DNA from: Ricordea florida
Lineage: Eukaryota > Cnidaria > Anthozoa > Corallimorpharia > Ricordeidae
DNA: 64,000 nucleotides
Assembly: GCA_949710005.1 (NCBI GenBank)
Contig: OX453273.1
Location: 36,400,038-36,464,037 of the forward strand
Direction: 5' to 3'
Positions within the stretch are counted from its first letter, which is position 1, and each line of letters begins with the position of its first letter. Shown piece by piece: positions 40,001 to 51,561 of the stretch. A model generated the notes under the pieces. That model did no database searches. It was given only the letters and a program-made list of their open reading frames with translations, and had not been told where the DNA came from. Position numbers and translations under genes: made by a program.

Positions 40001-43000
40001 TTTCCCTATAATGACCTCACTCTCGCTAATAAGTGGTATTTAATTAATTATTGGTTAATCATAACAATGATTATGAAAAATTTAATACCCTGCGCTATGA
40101 TTCTATAATCAATTTTAAAGAGGACCCATTATTATTAAATAAAATACAAAAAAATCATTATCATGCTTATTAGTCAGTGGAATTTTGATTTTTTCTTTCT
40201 GTTCAAAACTGAAACTCTAGCCTAGAAACGCAGTCATCTTGACCTCAAACTCTATCATTTCAAAGTGATCTGCCCATTCCACACGTTAAAAATATATGGA
40301 GAGTGGCGGCAAAAAATAAGAACAGGCAATTAAAACGAGTTGAGAGCTGTAATTTATCGCTACCTTCAGCTTTTTCATCTTGAAACAAAGTCACTGCTGC
40401 TATAGCAAATCCAATACCATCCCCAGGTCCCCCGTCCTGGTCAAAATCTGTGGTTCGGAACTGTCTGTCGGCCATTCCTACAGTGTAAACCATTTCCGCT
40501 ATAGCTGCCTTCTCTGAACCTGAGCCGATGTTCTTCATGAACAAGTAGTCAGCTGTGATATGCAAAGTGCATGTGTTGAGACCTGCATCTTGAAAGCGGC
40601 GGCCTCGCCGTCGATTGAAGACCAGCTATGTTTAAGTAATGGAGAAAGCTGTTATTGACAGAGGAAAATGGACTTTGTTTAATCCTAAGGAACAAATTGC
40701 ATCAACGTTTTCGTTTGTCTAAAACAACTTTGTTTTATTGCTTGTTAAGAGATTCTCATTACAGCAGACCCAAGACCTTAATAAATTTAAAAAAAAAACG
40801 TTTTCCTAATTGCAGTGGTGACAATTTCAAAATTATGAACCCTTCAAATCACCTTCCAACTTGATACAAGAGTTAAACACCATTAAAGTAAGGAATTCTT
40901 CGAAATATTTATATATATGTATCACTCTATTTGAGTCCTGTGTCAATTGCTAGGGAATGTATAAAGCCAAACCTACTGTGTTGTCGCATGTTTGAAAAGT
41001 ACAAGAAAAGACTGAACTTGTAAAAGCCAGATTAACGAATTATCTGCCATCATGTTTTCTCCATTTAAAAATTGGTTTTCCCAGCTTCAAACGATTTCTT
41101 TCAAAGTGAATCTGAAGCGTCCTCAGTTTAAGTACAGCGTATTATGCAATCGGTCTCGCCGGGCGCTGCATCCTCCCTTCCATTGTTTCTCGTCTGTATT
41201 TGTTTACTTTAAAGGCGTTTCTTTGTTAACATCTTACTCTCCAGTTTTGCTGATGGATGTTTCTAACAGCCTGTTAATTCTTAAACGTTAAGAAAAAAGG
41301 AGCTGCGGGAAGGGGACAGGAAAACTGAGGATATGTAAACTGTTGCTGTTAGCGGAACCCAGCCACCCTCCCCCCAGTACAATAGCTAACGGGGCCCACC
41401 TCATACATCAAATGTCTGTTATCTCTAAAATGAGCAGTTCTTCTGTGAAGTTTTCCAAAGTCAAATTCAACACTTGAGGCGGGAAAGATGATGGAGTGGA
41501 AAGACTTAGCTGAACTGAAGTATCTCGCCGATGGCTCCAGATGAAACGTCTCGCCCAAAGTAGTAATGCTCCCATCGAACTGTCCATCATGTAGATGACC
41601 AATCACGAAGGAATCCTGATCGCCTAAAAAGGAACAAGGGCAGCGTAAAATATAACTAACGTTTGGTTTGTTAGGATTGACAGTTTTTGGCTGGTTGAGT
41701 TGGTTTGTTTACTTTAAGTTCTATTGATAAAAAAAAAAAACAATTTGGTGGATTAATATTTTTAGTAGCAACCATATTGAAACTGGGTGAAAAGGGTTAT
41801 TTAATAGATTTAGGCAAGCCTAAAAGCGGAGCTCCTCACACAGACCTTCACACATTGAAAATGCTGTCACTAAAGTTATTAAATACGCCTGGTGTACGCA
41901 ACTACTTAAAGAAGATTCGATAGCTGAAATAAATCGTCAAAAAAAAAAACATCTAGCTCGCGACTCAACGGAAGAGCCATTGCGCGAAAAACAAAGCCTC
42001 GTTTCGGTTTATGACCTTCTAAAAATCCCGGATGACTATGGCCGCCATGTTGGGGCAACGTCGTCGTCGTCGTCGCTAGGCGCACGCGCCCGCGAGTCAT
42101 GCCGCTAGCCACGATGACCATGAAAACTCAAACGCATGGTTTTCTCAATTTCTATCCTCGCACGGTAGTTATGGGGCTCCGCTATGCGGCTCTTCGAGCC
42201 GCTGAGGAACTCCGCTAAAAATGAAGAATAGAAATTGCTTTGGTTTTTCTTGGCTAATTACAGTGTGACTACTCAAACCAAGGCCACTTTAACAAATTAT
42301 CGTACAAATCATCCAATCACAATCAAGTATCTAAACAACAGAATTTTTATAAATTATATTATATATTTGGAATAAAATGGATATAATTTGCTCTACAACT
42401 GTACAAAACATATTAAGATTGATAAGGAATCATCTTAGCCGATAGAAACTAGCCACAAATTTGTTGTTTAGCGTCAAAAACAGACATTCAAACTTTGTCT
42501 GAAAATTAATTTCAGTGACCTTAGTTCAAGCCGTCGCACAATAATTGCGTAATGCAGGATCCTTAGTTATCGTACTTTTTGCGAATACACCAAAGTCTTT
42601 GAAATAAGCATCCCAGAGAGTTACCAAGATTCAGGACGGGCCTCGAGCACGGTTAGTAAAAGGGTTATTAATTCAAGGTTTTTAGAACAGATAAAACCTG
42701 GGAATATCTGGTGCTCAATTCAGTAACAAAATAAAAACATCTTACCTTCCACAAATCCTGTGCAAAGCGTTCTTAAATCGTATCTGCTTGTCTCCTCGCC
42801 ATAACCAGACACCACACGAAACTGTGTATCTCTTAAAAACAACTTCTTGTGTTGTTCCAACCAAAGATGAAAGTTCCTTCGGACATGAACGTGACAACAA
42901 AATCTACTCAGGTCTGCATGTTTTGTGTACCTTATACCTGTTCTCTGCACAATAAGATGAGCGAAGACCTAAGCTAGTCCAAAATTGAGGGTTTCCCAGG

Positions 43001-44942
43001 GGATTCCTTGCTCCCTTGATCCCTTCCAAAATTGCCCTATGCTCCCATGCTCTCGCAGCTTTTCCTTATTTGTTCCCCATAACATATCTGCTTGCCACGT
43101 ACCCCCACACTCAATTCCCCCAACCCCTTGTATAGAGTGTTGATACATTTTTGTTCCCGAGTTCACGAAAATAGGAGCCAAGTTCCTTTGTTTCCTACGA
43201 TATTTTACTTTTGTTCCCTTGTTCCCCAAAACCCCCTGGAGACCCCCAAATTAATTGAAATTCTTGATTTGGACAGAATGAGAATTCAAAAATACAATAT
43301 GGGGCTGAATTGACTTTGAGTATAATATACTCAATAGTATAATATGAGTATAATATACTCAATAGTATAATATGAGTATAATATACTCAATAGCATGATA
43401 TGAGTATAATATACTCAATAGTATAATAAGAGTATAATATACTAAATAGTATAATATGAGTATAATATACTCAATAGTATAATATGAGTATAATATACTC
43501 AATAGCATGATATGAGTATAATATACTCAATAGTACAATATGAGTATACTATACTCAATAGTATAATATGAGTATATACTCAATAGTATAATATGAGTAT
43601 AATACACTCAATAGCATGAGATGAGTATAATATACTTAAAATCGATTCAGTATAAATCATTTATTATAATAGTCTCAAAATCAATGGACCTTTATCACTT
43701 GTATATCTTGTTTTCCCAGTACAGATCATGTGATGATACTGAGGAGATTTGGTCCTCTATCTTGTTCATTAAAAAGAGTGGAGGCAGACATATTCATGCC
43801 TGAGTATCATGACATCATTTGTATTGGGAAAACAAAATGTACAAGCCAATAAGGTATATTCAGTCATAATACATATTATTGTCCAATTACTCACTACCAT
43901 GGTCAGAAAGTTAATTCTTTGATTGAAGCTTTTAAAGCATCAAAGAATTAACTTCACTAGGTCTTATGGAAGTTTCTAGTTCTAAAGCTGCAAAACCGAA
44001 GGATGGCCTGGTTGTTCAAAGTAGCACTATCTTCTCGTTAGGATGCAATCCAAGAAATAAAATAAACCACAACTGGGATCATTATATGCGCTTATAATAA
44101 TACTATGAATTTTCGAAACGTCACGGTAAATTGTAAAATATTGATTTATCTCTGAGAGCAAACTGTGCATTTTGAACAACGGTGGACTTTTTTCCTCAAT
44201 TTCACCAATGTCAGGAGTCCATCATGCCATAATAAGCTCCCGACTATAGCGATGAAAACTAAAAACGTTGTAAATGCAGTCTAACAATTGTTTATACGGC
44301 ATAACATGACATTACGTGGGCGCTTGCTTAATCATCCTTACCTTTCAAAAGCACTGAATGCGATGAAGACATAAGAACTGTTTGGAAATTCATTTGCTTT
44401 AAGATGCTGGTAGTGGACGTTGTCTAAATTGTAATTTACGGTTTCAAAATGTTTGATGCTCTCTATTTCGAGCCCTAAAACAGCAAAAAGCATTACGGTT
44501 TCTTAGTTTTAGTCGGATAATCAATACACTTACGGGTTTTCAAATAGGTTTAGAATTTTAAAATCTGAGAAAAGAAGCAGTATCAGTCGTAAAAGAGAAC
44601 AGAATATAAACAAGCATAGCAAATATCTGTGTGTGATGGGAAGAAATCAACGAAACAAAATGACGCAATACATGCACGTATTCTGATGCTGGAGGAACTA
44701 GTAAGGTATTTACTTGCCTTTCAGTTTTCGCGTTCCTTGTGTTACTATTATGGAGAGCACCCAACAGCAAGAGATGGATATCAAATACAAGACATTAGTC
44801 ATTTGCTTTGTAGAAATGTAAGTAAAATACAATTAAAACTTCGACAAACGGCTCTACTTTCTCTGTAAGTTAAGCGAGCAGCACTGGTGAACAACAAGGC
44901 GTGGATTCTAAGCAATATGGCGTAGAAAGACGGGAGAAACAT
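31082..44942 (-). CDS. ADAM10: ADAM10-like membrane metalloprotease, complete copy (12 exons)
   Basis: Minus exons: 44942-44858, 44474-44342, 42942-42746, 41623-41400, 40625-40364, 39751-39429, 36603-36438, 35264-35102, 34086-33993, 33505-33320, 31746-31535, 31412-31082. Phases close to 2376 nt, 791 aa (human ADAM10 748). Signal peptide 1-24; prodomain to about 217; furin-type site RRRGRR at 218-223; protease domain with [12 protein letters not shown] at 399-410, split by intron 6 and matching HExGHxxGxxHD; disintegrin part with GEECDCG; Cys-rich part with CHVCC; TM 683-703 ([17 protein letters not shown]); cytoplasmic tail of about 88 aa. The RGYCD...W..HW run before the TM is diagnostic of ADAM10. 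Family role: ectodomain shedding of Notch and other receptors. Exon 9 end is uncertain (non-ideal donor gttgtt; one Cys expected there is missing). Confidence 0.85.
31991..32784. mobile_element. TIR element at the duplication breakpoint
   Basis: About 794 bp with TIRs of about 40 bp (outer 'agaggatgttagcatcgaca', complement ending at 32,784). AAT flanks both sides, a possible 3-bp target duplication. It lies in intron 10 of the ADAM10-like gene. The duplicated segment at 54,256 starts inside the right TIR of this element. No transposase frame is visible. Confidence 0.7.
34380..34663 (-). mobile_element. Short retroposon-like insertion with 26-bp direct repeats
   Basis: 'actggaaactagcatttttt' plus six further bases occurs at 34,380-34,405 and again at 34,638-34,663. 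Between lie 232 bp beginning with a T run, i.e. a poly(A) tail read from the minus strand. A long target duplication plus poly(A) is the signature of target-primed retroposition. It is in intron 8 of the ADAM10-like gene, a region deleted from the second copy. Confidence 0.75.
36952..37755. mobile_element. TIR element with sub-terminal 'aatatcccgtatcc' repeats
   Basis: Ends 'tgaggtcccattagggg' and its complement 'cccctaatagggtctca' are inverted. The motif 'aatatcccgtatcc' recurs near each end (37,003, 37,015, 37,690, 37,718). Inside, 'gagcccattataatgggctc' (about 37,339-37,358) is a perfect palindrome. The second copy (56,011-56,783) carries a 31-bp deletion near 56,170 relative to this one. 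Confidence 0.7.
38070..39420. other. Intron 6 sequence of the ADAM10-like gene
   Basis: No gene or repeat structure beyond the palindrome at 37,923-38,061 is visible. Confidence 0.35.
43313..43640 (+). repeat. 26-bp AT-rich tandem array in intron
   Basis: About twelve units of 'gagtataatatactcaata' plus 'gtataatat', each internally palindromic ('gagtataatatactc'). Individual units differ by single bases (gcatgat, gtacaat). The array is repeated unit for unit at 62,344-62,670 in the duplicate, showing how recent that duplication is, since such arrays change quickly. Confidence 0.85.
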
Positions 44943-45123
44943 GGCTGTTGAAATCAATGGAATTTCCATTTGTTTTGAGCTCCCCTTTGAGCTTTATATC
45001 TATTGACGTACAGAACGTATGATTGTAAAAGACAGGTTTATGGCGACAGGGGTTTGATCTCTTCGTTGTGGCAAGTACTGGATGCTTCATTTTACATGAA
45101 GAGTTGATTTATTCACTTTGATA
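44943..45123. promoter_or_regulatory. Shared 181-bp head-to-head promoter region
   Basis: The start codons of the ADAM10-like gene (minus, 44,942) and the POLR2M homologue (plus, 45,124) are 181 bp apart, so both 5' untranslated regions and promoters must fit or overlap here. No TATA box is obvious. A bidirectional promoter is inferred from spacing only. Confidence 0.6.
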
Positions 45124-48100
45124 ATGATGGCCGAGAAGAAGGATCTATCAAAGCTATCGAAACTAGAGCTATTTGAAATGTTACAAAGACAGGAAAAGAT
45201 TCTTGCTAGTAGGTGAGTCCCTTTTAAACTTCCGTGACGATCTTAAACATGGCTGTAGATCTTTAACAGCTTTTTGACTCCGCTGATATAAGAAAAATTG
45301 GTTTTTGAACCTGCAAAATTATAAAACACTAGAAGTACAGTCTAGGCTTTCCTGTTACCCCATACTTCATTATGTATATTGTGTCTTTATTGGTTGGCGT
45401 ATTGCATCTACAAAATTAATATTATTCTTTTGTCATTATTATTTTGAAGAACGAATTTTTTGTCTATATAATTTCTGGAGAAAGTTTTGTAGCGGTTGTA
45501 GGTCGATTAACCCCCAAGTCGATTAGCCCCCAGTCGATTAGCCCCCACTAAGTCGATTAGCCCCCAAGTAAAAGTCGACCAGCCCCAAACGAAAATCTGT
45601 TTTCAACTTACTAGATTACTCTTCTTCGGGTTTCTCATTGTTTTACTAATGCTTGGATTGTAACTTGCGATCTAAGTTATCTACTCGTGACACTGACATC
45701 GGCATTCTACTGAACAAACCTGCGATAGTCCCCGAATCAAACTTTTTTCATGTTGATGAAATTGTAGCCTGTTGCGATCGAGAAAAATCAGTTCATCTGA
45801 TCGATTAGAACTGTATCTTGTAAATGTTCTTTACTTCATAAACATTCAGAACTAAAATCTCGTTCTAAAGATCTTAAACCAACCAAAGTCATGAAGTTTT
45901 TAACGCAAAGTAAACGTTAGAGAAGAAAGGAAATCCGTTCACCCTCAACGGACAAACGAACAAACAAACGATTTTAAAGTTATTGACTTCATTTCCAAGC
46001 ATTAGTAAAACAACGAGATACCCGAAGAAGAGTAACCTAGTAAGTTGAAAACAGATTTTCGTTAGGGCTGGTCGACTTTTACTTGGGGGCTAATCGACTT
46101 AGTGGGGGCTAATCGACTGGGGGCTAATCGACTTGGGGGCTAATCGACCGGATACCTTTGTAGCACATACTATGGTAATTATATTTCTTCATTTAAGGAA
46201 TTTCTTGCAGAGTCTTCCTGACAAAGGAATGAAAGTGTCGCAAATGGTTGAGAAAATCAAAGAATCAATTACTGCTAGGGAAAATTTAGAAAATACTGTC
46301 TCACAGTTGGAAAGATTAACACTCTGTCAAAGTCAAAGGACAAGAGTTGGTGCATTTCTAAAAGGTGATTATGATGGGGGAAGTGATGATGATGATGATG
46401 ATGATGATGTGGAAACAAAAATGTCAGTGTACAACAAAGAGGAAGAGCAAATGACCACAAATAAAGATGAAAGATCACGATCAAATGATACAAGCAAGAG
46501 TAGTTTTCAAAGAGGGCAACAAGCCAAAGGCATGAAAATGGGCCAGTTAAATAAACAGTCTCACAACCCAGGAAAACACACTGTACAACTGAAACAATCT
46601 TACACAGGAAACAAAATGAATGTACATGTTACTTCAAAAGTGTGGGACTATGAGTCATCAGTGACACCTCGGTCATACAAGTTTCAGGTATTACAAAATT
46701 TGCTTTGAGTTCTACTTAATTGCTTCGTGTATATTATTGACTTAGAGATTAAATTAATTTTAACTTTTGTTGGGGAAGTTTAGTTATTGATGTATTGATT
46801 GAAGGAAAGTGTACAACTATTTTGATATTTTTCTTTCCTTAATAGGAGGCAAGGCCCCTTTCACTGCAGGAATCATTTAAACTGTTACAGCACCAAGAGA
46901 AAAGACTGAAGGTAAAAGCATGTGGCCTTCACGAAGTACTTCAACTTCTAAGTGAACATGTTTTATGATGACATTATTTTTTGATCAAGTATCCATGGGG
47001 GAGCTGGATGGTAGAGAATAGTCAGTAATAGTAATCAGCAGCAGTAATAGTACCTTACAATGTATGTTACACGAAATGGTCCTTTCACGTTGTTATCATA
47101 GATAAGACTGGAATCTATTTCAGATCGACAGACACATAAATATGCGAACAGTGTCAACGCAAACTTTAATCGTGATCTCTGCGAATGATAACAACGTGAA
47201 AGGACCACTTCATGTAACATACATTGTAAGGTACTATTACTGCTGCTGATTACTATTACTGACTATTCTTTAGATGGGAACATAATATTTGAGTTGAGGT
47301 GATGATGTACGGGTGCTTCATGATCAAGAGCCAAGTATTTTCTTGTCTGGCCTGACATAACCCACTCAATGAGCATTTTATCATATCACTGCCACTTTTC
47401 GTGTATTTTCCCCATTTTGGTGGACACATAGGCATGGCTGTGCAGCTCTTTAAGCCCCTGCTGTGCTATGATGTAAGGCCCTCACATGGGTTTTTTTCAC
47501 AGTGTTTTCAAATAGAAGTTGTTGCAGGGCTGTACAGGTCATTATGATAATAAATGCTCTGTTTGGCTTGTGACCAGTCTGGAATTCAGATGTCAATTCT
47601 GGAAAGCTGGTTGCTTTCTTTCCAAAACTACCAATCAAAGATGTTTATACCATGTTATGCAATTAACGATTGGTGTGAAGAAAAGAAAAATACTGTGACC
47701 TTGGCCATGTAAATGCTTACCTCAATTACTAGCTATTTGCTCCGAGTAGTTGTAAACTGCCCGGCACATACTTTTGTACTCTTAGTGGATTCGTTTGGCA
47801 TCGCACGTTTTATGTCTTTGCTTGTTTTCGCATCTTTGCATCCCAGAGCATTTGTTACACCTTTTGCTGTTCATTTATGCAAAATTCACATTCATTTACT
47901 TCAACAGGTGAAACTATGTGGCAAATATACATTCATTAGCACTTCTATGAACTTCATTAACAGGAACAAACTTTCAATAACACTATTCAGATTCAATAGC
48001 ATTAACTAATGAACAATTGCACCTTTGGACAGTCAAAGATAACAAATATACTTTCAATCTCGTGCAGTGGTTAATCATTAACACCAATAGAAATTCAGTT

Positions 48101-50609
48101 GCACTGGATGACAATCAATGGTGCATTAGAGACATACAATAATGCAGTTTGCATACAGATGCACAATCAATTGCATCTTCATACAATCGTTTATTACACA
48201 TATTTCAAAATACTGAATTCATGAGAATACAAGAGTATGTACATTATTTACATTTTGTTATTTTTTGCATAATGATGGAACCTCTTAAAATATTTGGTAT
48301 CATCATTATTGATTCAAATGAATATATGAAAGACCATTTATTTGAACTGCAGAGTAATATGAAATGACATTAATTGATCATCGCAGTTATGTACACAACT
48401 TAAGCAGCTGTGAAATTAAAGCCTGAAAAAAAACTCAGGCCTGAATGGGATTCGAACCCATGACCTCTGCGCTACCAGAGCAGTGCTCTACCAACTGAGC
48501 TATCAAGCCAACTGGGAGCTGGTCATGTTCTGGTCTGGGAGCTGTCATTATTGACAGTGCAGTACATTTTCACTCTAGCAGTTCAATAAGTTAGTCCAAA
48601 GAAAAAATCTGAGCTTGATGTCCTATTCTTCAAAAACATGAGTAAAGCCTGAACAATTGCACGCCCTGTCAAGTGCTTGAGCTGAAGTGCTGGTATTGTG
48701 TTGGACTTATAAACTAACTGGCAAATTGCTTCTCTCATTGACAACTTTGTACACATTCCTTTTCAGGAACTTCAAGCTGAACATGCTGTGAAAAAGTTGC
48801 AAGAGAACCAAAAGCCCTTTGCATGTAGCAGTGATCCAGTCCTTTCAGTTACAAGACAGACTGGGTATCCTTTTATTCCAAGAAATATTGAAAAATACAC
48901 TGAAATCGAAAGGAAAATATTTCCTCAATAGGTTTCTGTGTCTTACTTTCCAGAAGTGCCATGACCTTGGGTAAAGTATTGATGCTTGTTAGGCATGTGT
49001 GATGCTTTCTTAGGTCTACGTTTGGCTAATATGCGTGATCCATTTTCCCATGGGTTGCATGCTGATGTCAGATTGTGAAGACTTATAAAAGAAATGGTTA
49101 ACGCAGCAGCTGTGCATTCATCAAGTTATGGACAAACTTGTGAGGTTTGTTAAGCACTCAAGAAGCTAGAGATGTTATTGTTATCCAATAACATTATTTT
49201 AATTATTGAATTATTCCAATAATTTATTCTGGGAGTTCACCTCAAGGACTGTGTCATTTTTTTTTTATTTAAAGTATAGTATTAAACCTACAAACCCAGG
49301 GTTGTGTGCTTTTCCAATATCTCCTTTTTCTCCAGTTTGGAGACGTTCTTATGTTTAAAGTCAAGATTAAAGTGTCAGTTAACTTCTATAGGGCATTTCA
49401 AAATGGCATGGTTAGCTTTCTACATAAATAGAGGATATTACACAATGGCACAAAGATATGAATATGTTGAGTAAAATATTGTTTTTGCCACGAGAAAATA
49501 AAATTCATATCTTCAAGCCGCCGTGCAATGTTCTTTTTATTATATAGACAAAAAGAAATTAACAAATTACGTCATCGATAAACTCACGTGTGAGATTATG
49601 GAAAATAAACCACTTGGGTTCCGGATGTAGTTTTTATGAATTTTACGAGTGGTATATTTTCCAGTAAAACACTCGTGTCTATATAATAAATTATATTATT
49701 AAGTAATCAAATGATTCCATGTACGATTTGGAATAAATGAGCAAAAGTATTTTTTTCAAAGATGAAAAGCATAACTGCAATTTGTTGTCTTTGAAAAATT
49801 ATTGAGTGCTAATTTATACAAAATTGCTTTTGAAATCATTTGATTTTAGTAACATACCTGCAACAATTTAATTTCAAATTTCTGCACTCAATTTTCACAT
49901 GGTTGGGGTTACCGGTAATTGATGTGCTCTCAGCCAATCATGGCATTGATGTTTTAGCGTGTACATTATTAGCTATGGAAACAATAAGCGCTCCTGTGCG
50001 ATACACATAAGTTTTTAACTTACATGTACTGTCACAGGTTTGAATCCCATTCAAGCCTGAATTTTTTCAGGTCTTATCTTGGCAACTAACTACATGTATG
50101 TTGATTACATAGCTGCAAGGATCATTCATTAATTAATTATCTTTCTGCCACAGTGCACATATAGGAAATCCTCAGATACATGTATTTACAGTCATTTCTA
50201 CTTGTACTGTCAGTGTTACACAACTTGTGGTCATCAATTACATGCAGTTGACCAGGTAAATTTTTGCATGGAAAAGTTACTGTTATAAATACTCTATACT
50301 TCATTTTGTTCAATTACTAGTTGCTTTAACCACGTTGTCTAGATACCGGGAAAGGAACTGGGATGACTATCAAAGTGATGAAACAGAGGAAGATGAACCC
50401 CATGTAATGGCCAATGAAACAGATGGTGATGATGATGACAATGGGTGAGAATGAGGAACACTGCATTAAAATTGAAAATGTAATAATATAGTATAATGTA
50501 CTCTGAATAGTTAGGTTTTATTTTTCCTACTGTAAAATAGCAAGTTCTTTTAATTATGTATTTTAGGGAATTCAAATTGAGTGGTGTTTCATACAAAGTC
50601 AAGGCTTGA
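45124..50609 (+). CDS. POLR2M: POLR2M/Gdown1 homologue (6 exons)
   Basis: Exons 45124-45212, 46198-46687, 46846-46911, 48767-48864, 50343-50444, 50567-50609; phases close to 888 nt, 295 aa (human 368). N-terminus has LELFEMLQRQEKILASR then SLPDKGMKV, matching the family's LPDKG block. A Ser-Asp8 run (GAT repeat, 46,385-46,410) lies in the variable middle. The conserved C-terminal region has ARPLSLQESFKLLQHQEKRL, YRERNWDDYQSDE and an acidic stretch. The family protein binds RNA polymerase II, blocks TFIIF and makes transcription depend on Mediator; nuclear/cytoplasmic. Two in-frame ATGs stand together; the first is used. The last exon is tandemly duplicated (see 50,566-51,100). Intron 1 carries a TIR element, intron 3 a palindrome and a SINE. 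Confidence 0.85.
45501..46149. mobile_element. TIR element with 'tcgattagccccc' sub-terminal repeats
   Basis: 649 bp in intron 1 of the POLR2M homologue. The left end has four direct copies of a 'tcgattagccccc' unit; the right end has the complementary set. The TIRs continue inward ('gaaaatctgttttcaactta' at 45,592 and its complement near 46,064) for about 150 bp. The architecture parallels the 10,038-11,755 element: short direct repeats at the tips of long TIRs. The middle is non-coding. Confidence 0.75.
47014..47269. mobile_element. 256-bp palindromic MITE in POLR2M intron
   Basis: Arms 'agaatagtcagtaatagtaa' and its complement at the right end are near perfect for about 90 bp each, including 'cctttcacgttgttatca' and 'tgataacaacgtgaaagg'. 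The loop (47,105-47,185) is unrelated. Non-coding. Confidence 0.75.
48295..48509 (-). mobile_element. tRNA-derived SINE with intact cloverleaf head
   Basis: Bases 48,509-48,438 (minus) fold as a 72-nt tRNA. The 7-bp acceptor stem (GGCTTGA/TCAGGCC) is fully paired with one G-U; the D arm (GCTC/GAGC) and T arm (ATGGG/CCCAT with TTCGAAT loop) are intact. The anticodon would be GGT, and the anticodon stem has one mismatch. It continues into a body shared with 26,805-26,925, so it is a SINE rather than a tRNA gene. A and B boxes are intact. Confidence 0.7.
49437..49847. repeat. Two palindromic blocks in POLR2M intron
   Basis: First block 49,437-49,530 pairs 'cacaatggcacaaagatatg' with 'catatcttcaagccgccgtg' imperfectly. 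Second block 49,704-49,847 belongs to the 'atcaaatgattt' family seen at 29,690 and 37,923. Both are probably old MITEs. Confidence 0.5.
50034..50110 (+). mobile_element. SINE fragment (B-box part and tail)
   Basis: 'aggtttgaatcccattcaag' followed by 'cctgaattttttcagg' equals the T-arm/acceptor end of the SINE at 48,509-48,438 in the opposite orientation. The head's first half is missing. The downstream body differs from the other copies. Confidence 0.55.
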
Positions 50610-51100
50610 CGTCCTCTCCAAAGTAGAACCAGAACAGCAATATTACTGTTAATGACCTGGATGTATTTAAAATAGTAAAGTGTACCAAATAATTGCATCA
50701 ATGAATGCAATCCTTAACAATTTGCAATGACATTTAACTATAACCTGAATGAACTGTTGGGTTGTTAGTGTCCTTCAGAATGTTATCGACACATGTATGC
50801 ATATCTCCTCATGTATGCATATCAAACTGAATTCGGGGAATTCAAATTGAGTGGTGTTTCATACAAAGTCGAGGCCTGACGTCCTTTTTAAAGTAGAAGA
50901 AACAGAACAGCAATATTACTGTTAATGGCCTGGATGTATTGAAAATAGTAAAGTGTGCCAAATAATTGCATCAATGAATGGAATCCTTAACAATTTGCAA
51001 TGACATTTAACTATAACATGAATGAACTGTCAGCTTGTTAGTGTACTTCAGAATGTTTTTTATATGCATATCTCCCATATACAACTCAAGCTGAATTTGT
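50566..51100 (+). repeat. 270-bp tandem duplication covering the last POLR2M exon
   Basis: Unit 1 (50,566-50,835) includes the terminal coding exon and 3' untranslated sequence; unit 2 (50,836 to about 51,100) repeats it. In unit 2 the coding part is still open (one AAG to GAG change, stop kept), but the branch/acceptor sequence ('ttttag') is not part of the unit, so it is unlikely to be spliced in. Confidence 0.8.
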
Positions 51101-51561
51101 CATTAAAGCATTCTATCTTGTTCATTTGCTTTTTAAACATCCCCTTTACTGAGTAACTTTGTACAGATACATCTGTAGTAGTGGTAATTACAACTGAATA
51201 GTTAAGGAGCAACGAAAATCTTAACAGTTCTCAGTTAGCCAGCTATGTATAATATTGATGTTTGTCCAGTTTGATCATCTTGTTGCAGGTAGTTTGGAAA
51301 AGAAATGTTGCCAATGTCAACAATAGCCATTGTTCCTTTCAGAGCCTTTGTCAAGACTTCTGGCTACAAACCATTTAGAGTATAAAAGTTGCTCTAAGCA
51401 ATTATTATGGCTTGCCAACTTTGACAAGAGTAAGTTGTCCAGCTGTATGTACAGAGCACTTGCTAACAAAGTTTCTTTGCACAAAAGACCATATATGTAG
51501 AGCCAAGGAAATGTTGTCAAACAACAGGCAGAAGTGTTCTTTTGTTGGCAAAACGTGTTTT

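Larger units (their letters stand above)
32755..44969. repeat. Segmental duplication, copy A
   Basis: This stretch recurs at 54,256-64,000. The offset is 21.5 kb for the first 200 bases, 19,059 up to about 37,080, 19,028 just beyond the 31-bp deletion and 19,032-19,031 further on. By eye there are only a few substitutions per kb. Copy A contains exons 1-10 of the ADAM10-like gene (exons 11 and 12 lie outside). It may extend right of 44,969; the partner reaches the window edge there. Confidence 0.95.

Noticed and set aside
43313-43640. Regular repeats that could suggest a CRISPR array
   Set aside because: Units are contiguous 26-bp repeats without unique spacers, in an intron of an animal gene; it is an AT-rich minisatellite.
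44558-44770. Candidate signal-peptide exon for the ADAM10-like gene
   Set aside because: It has a hydrophobic start but runs into a stop before a usable donor and does not fit the phase of exon 2; the exon at 44,942-44,858 fits both.
46275-46493. Minus-strand ORF with a poly-His run
   Set aside because: It is the antisense of the Asp run in exon 2 of the POLR2M homologue.
48438-48509. Functional tRNA-Thr gene
   Set aside because: It continues into a body shared with another locus and lies in an intron; a SINE head explains it better, and the anticodon stem has a mismatch.
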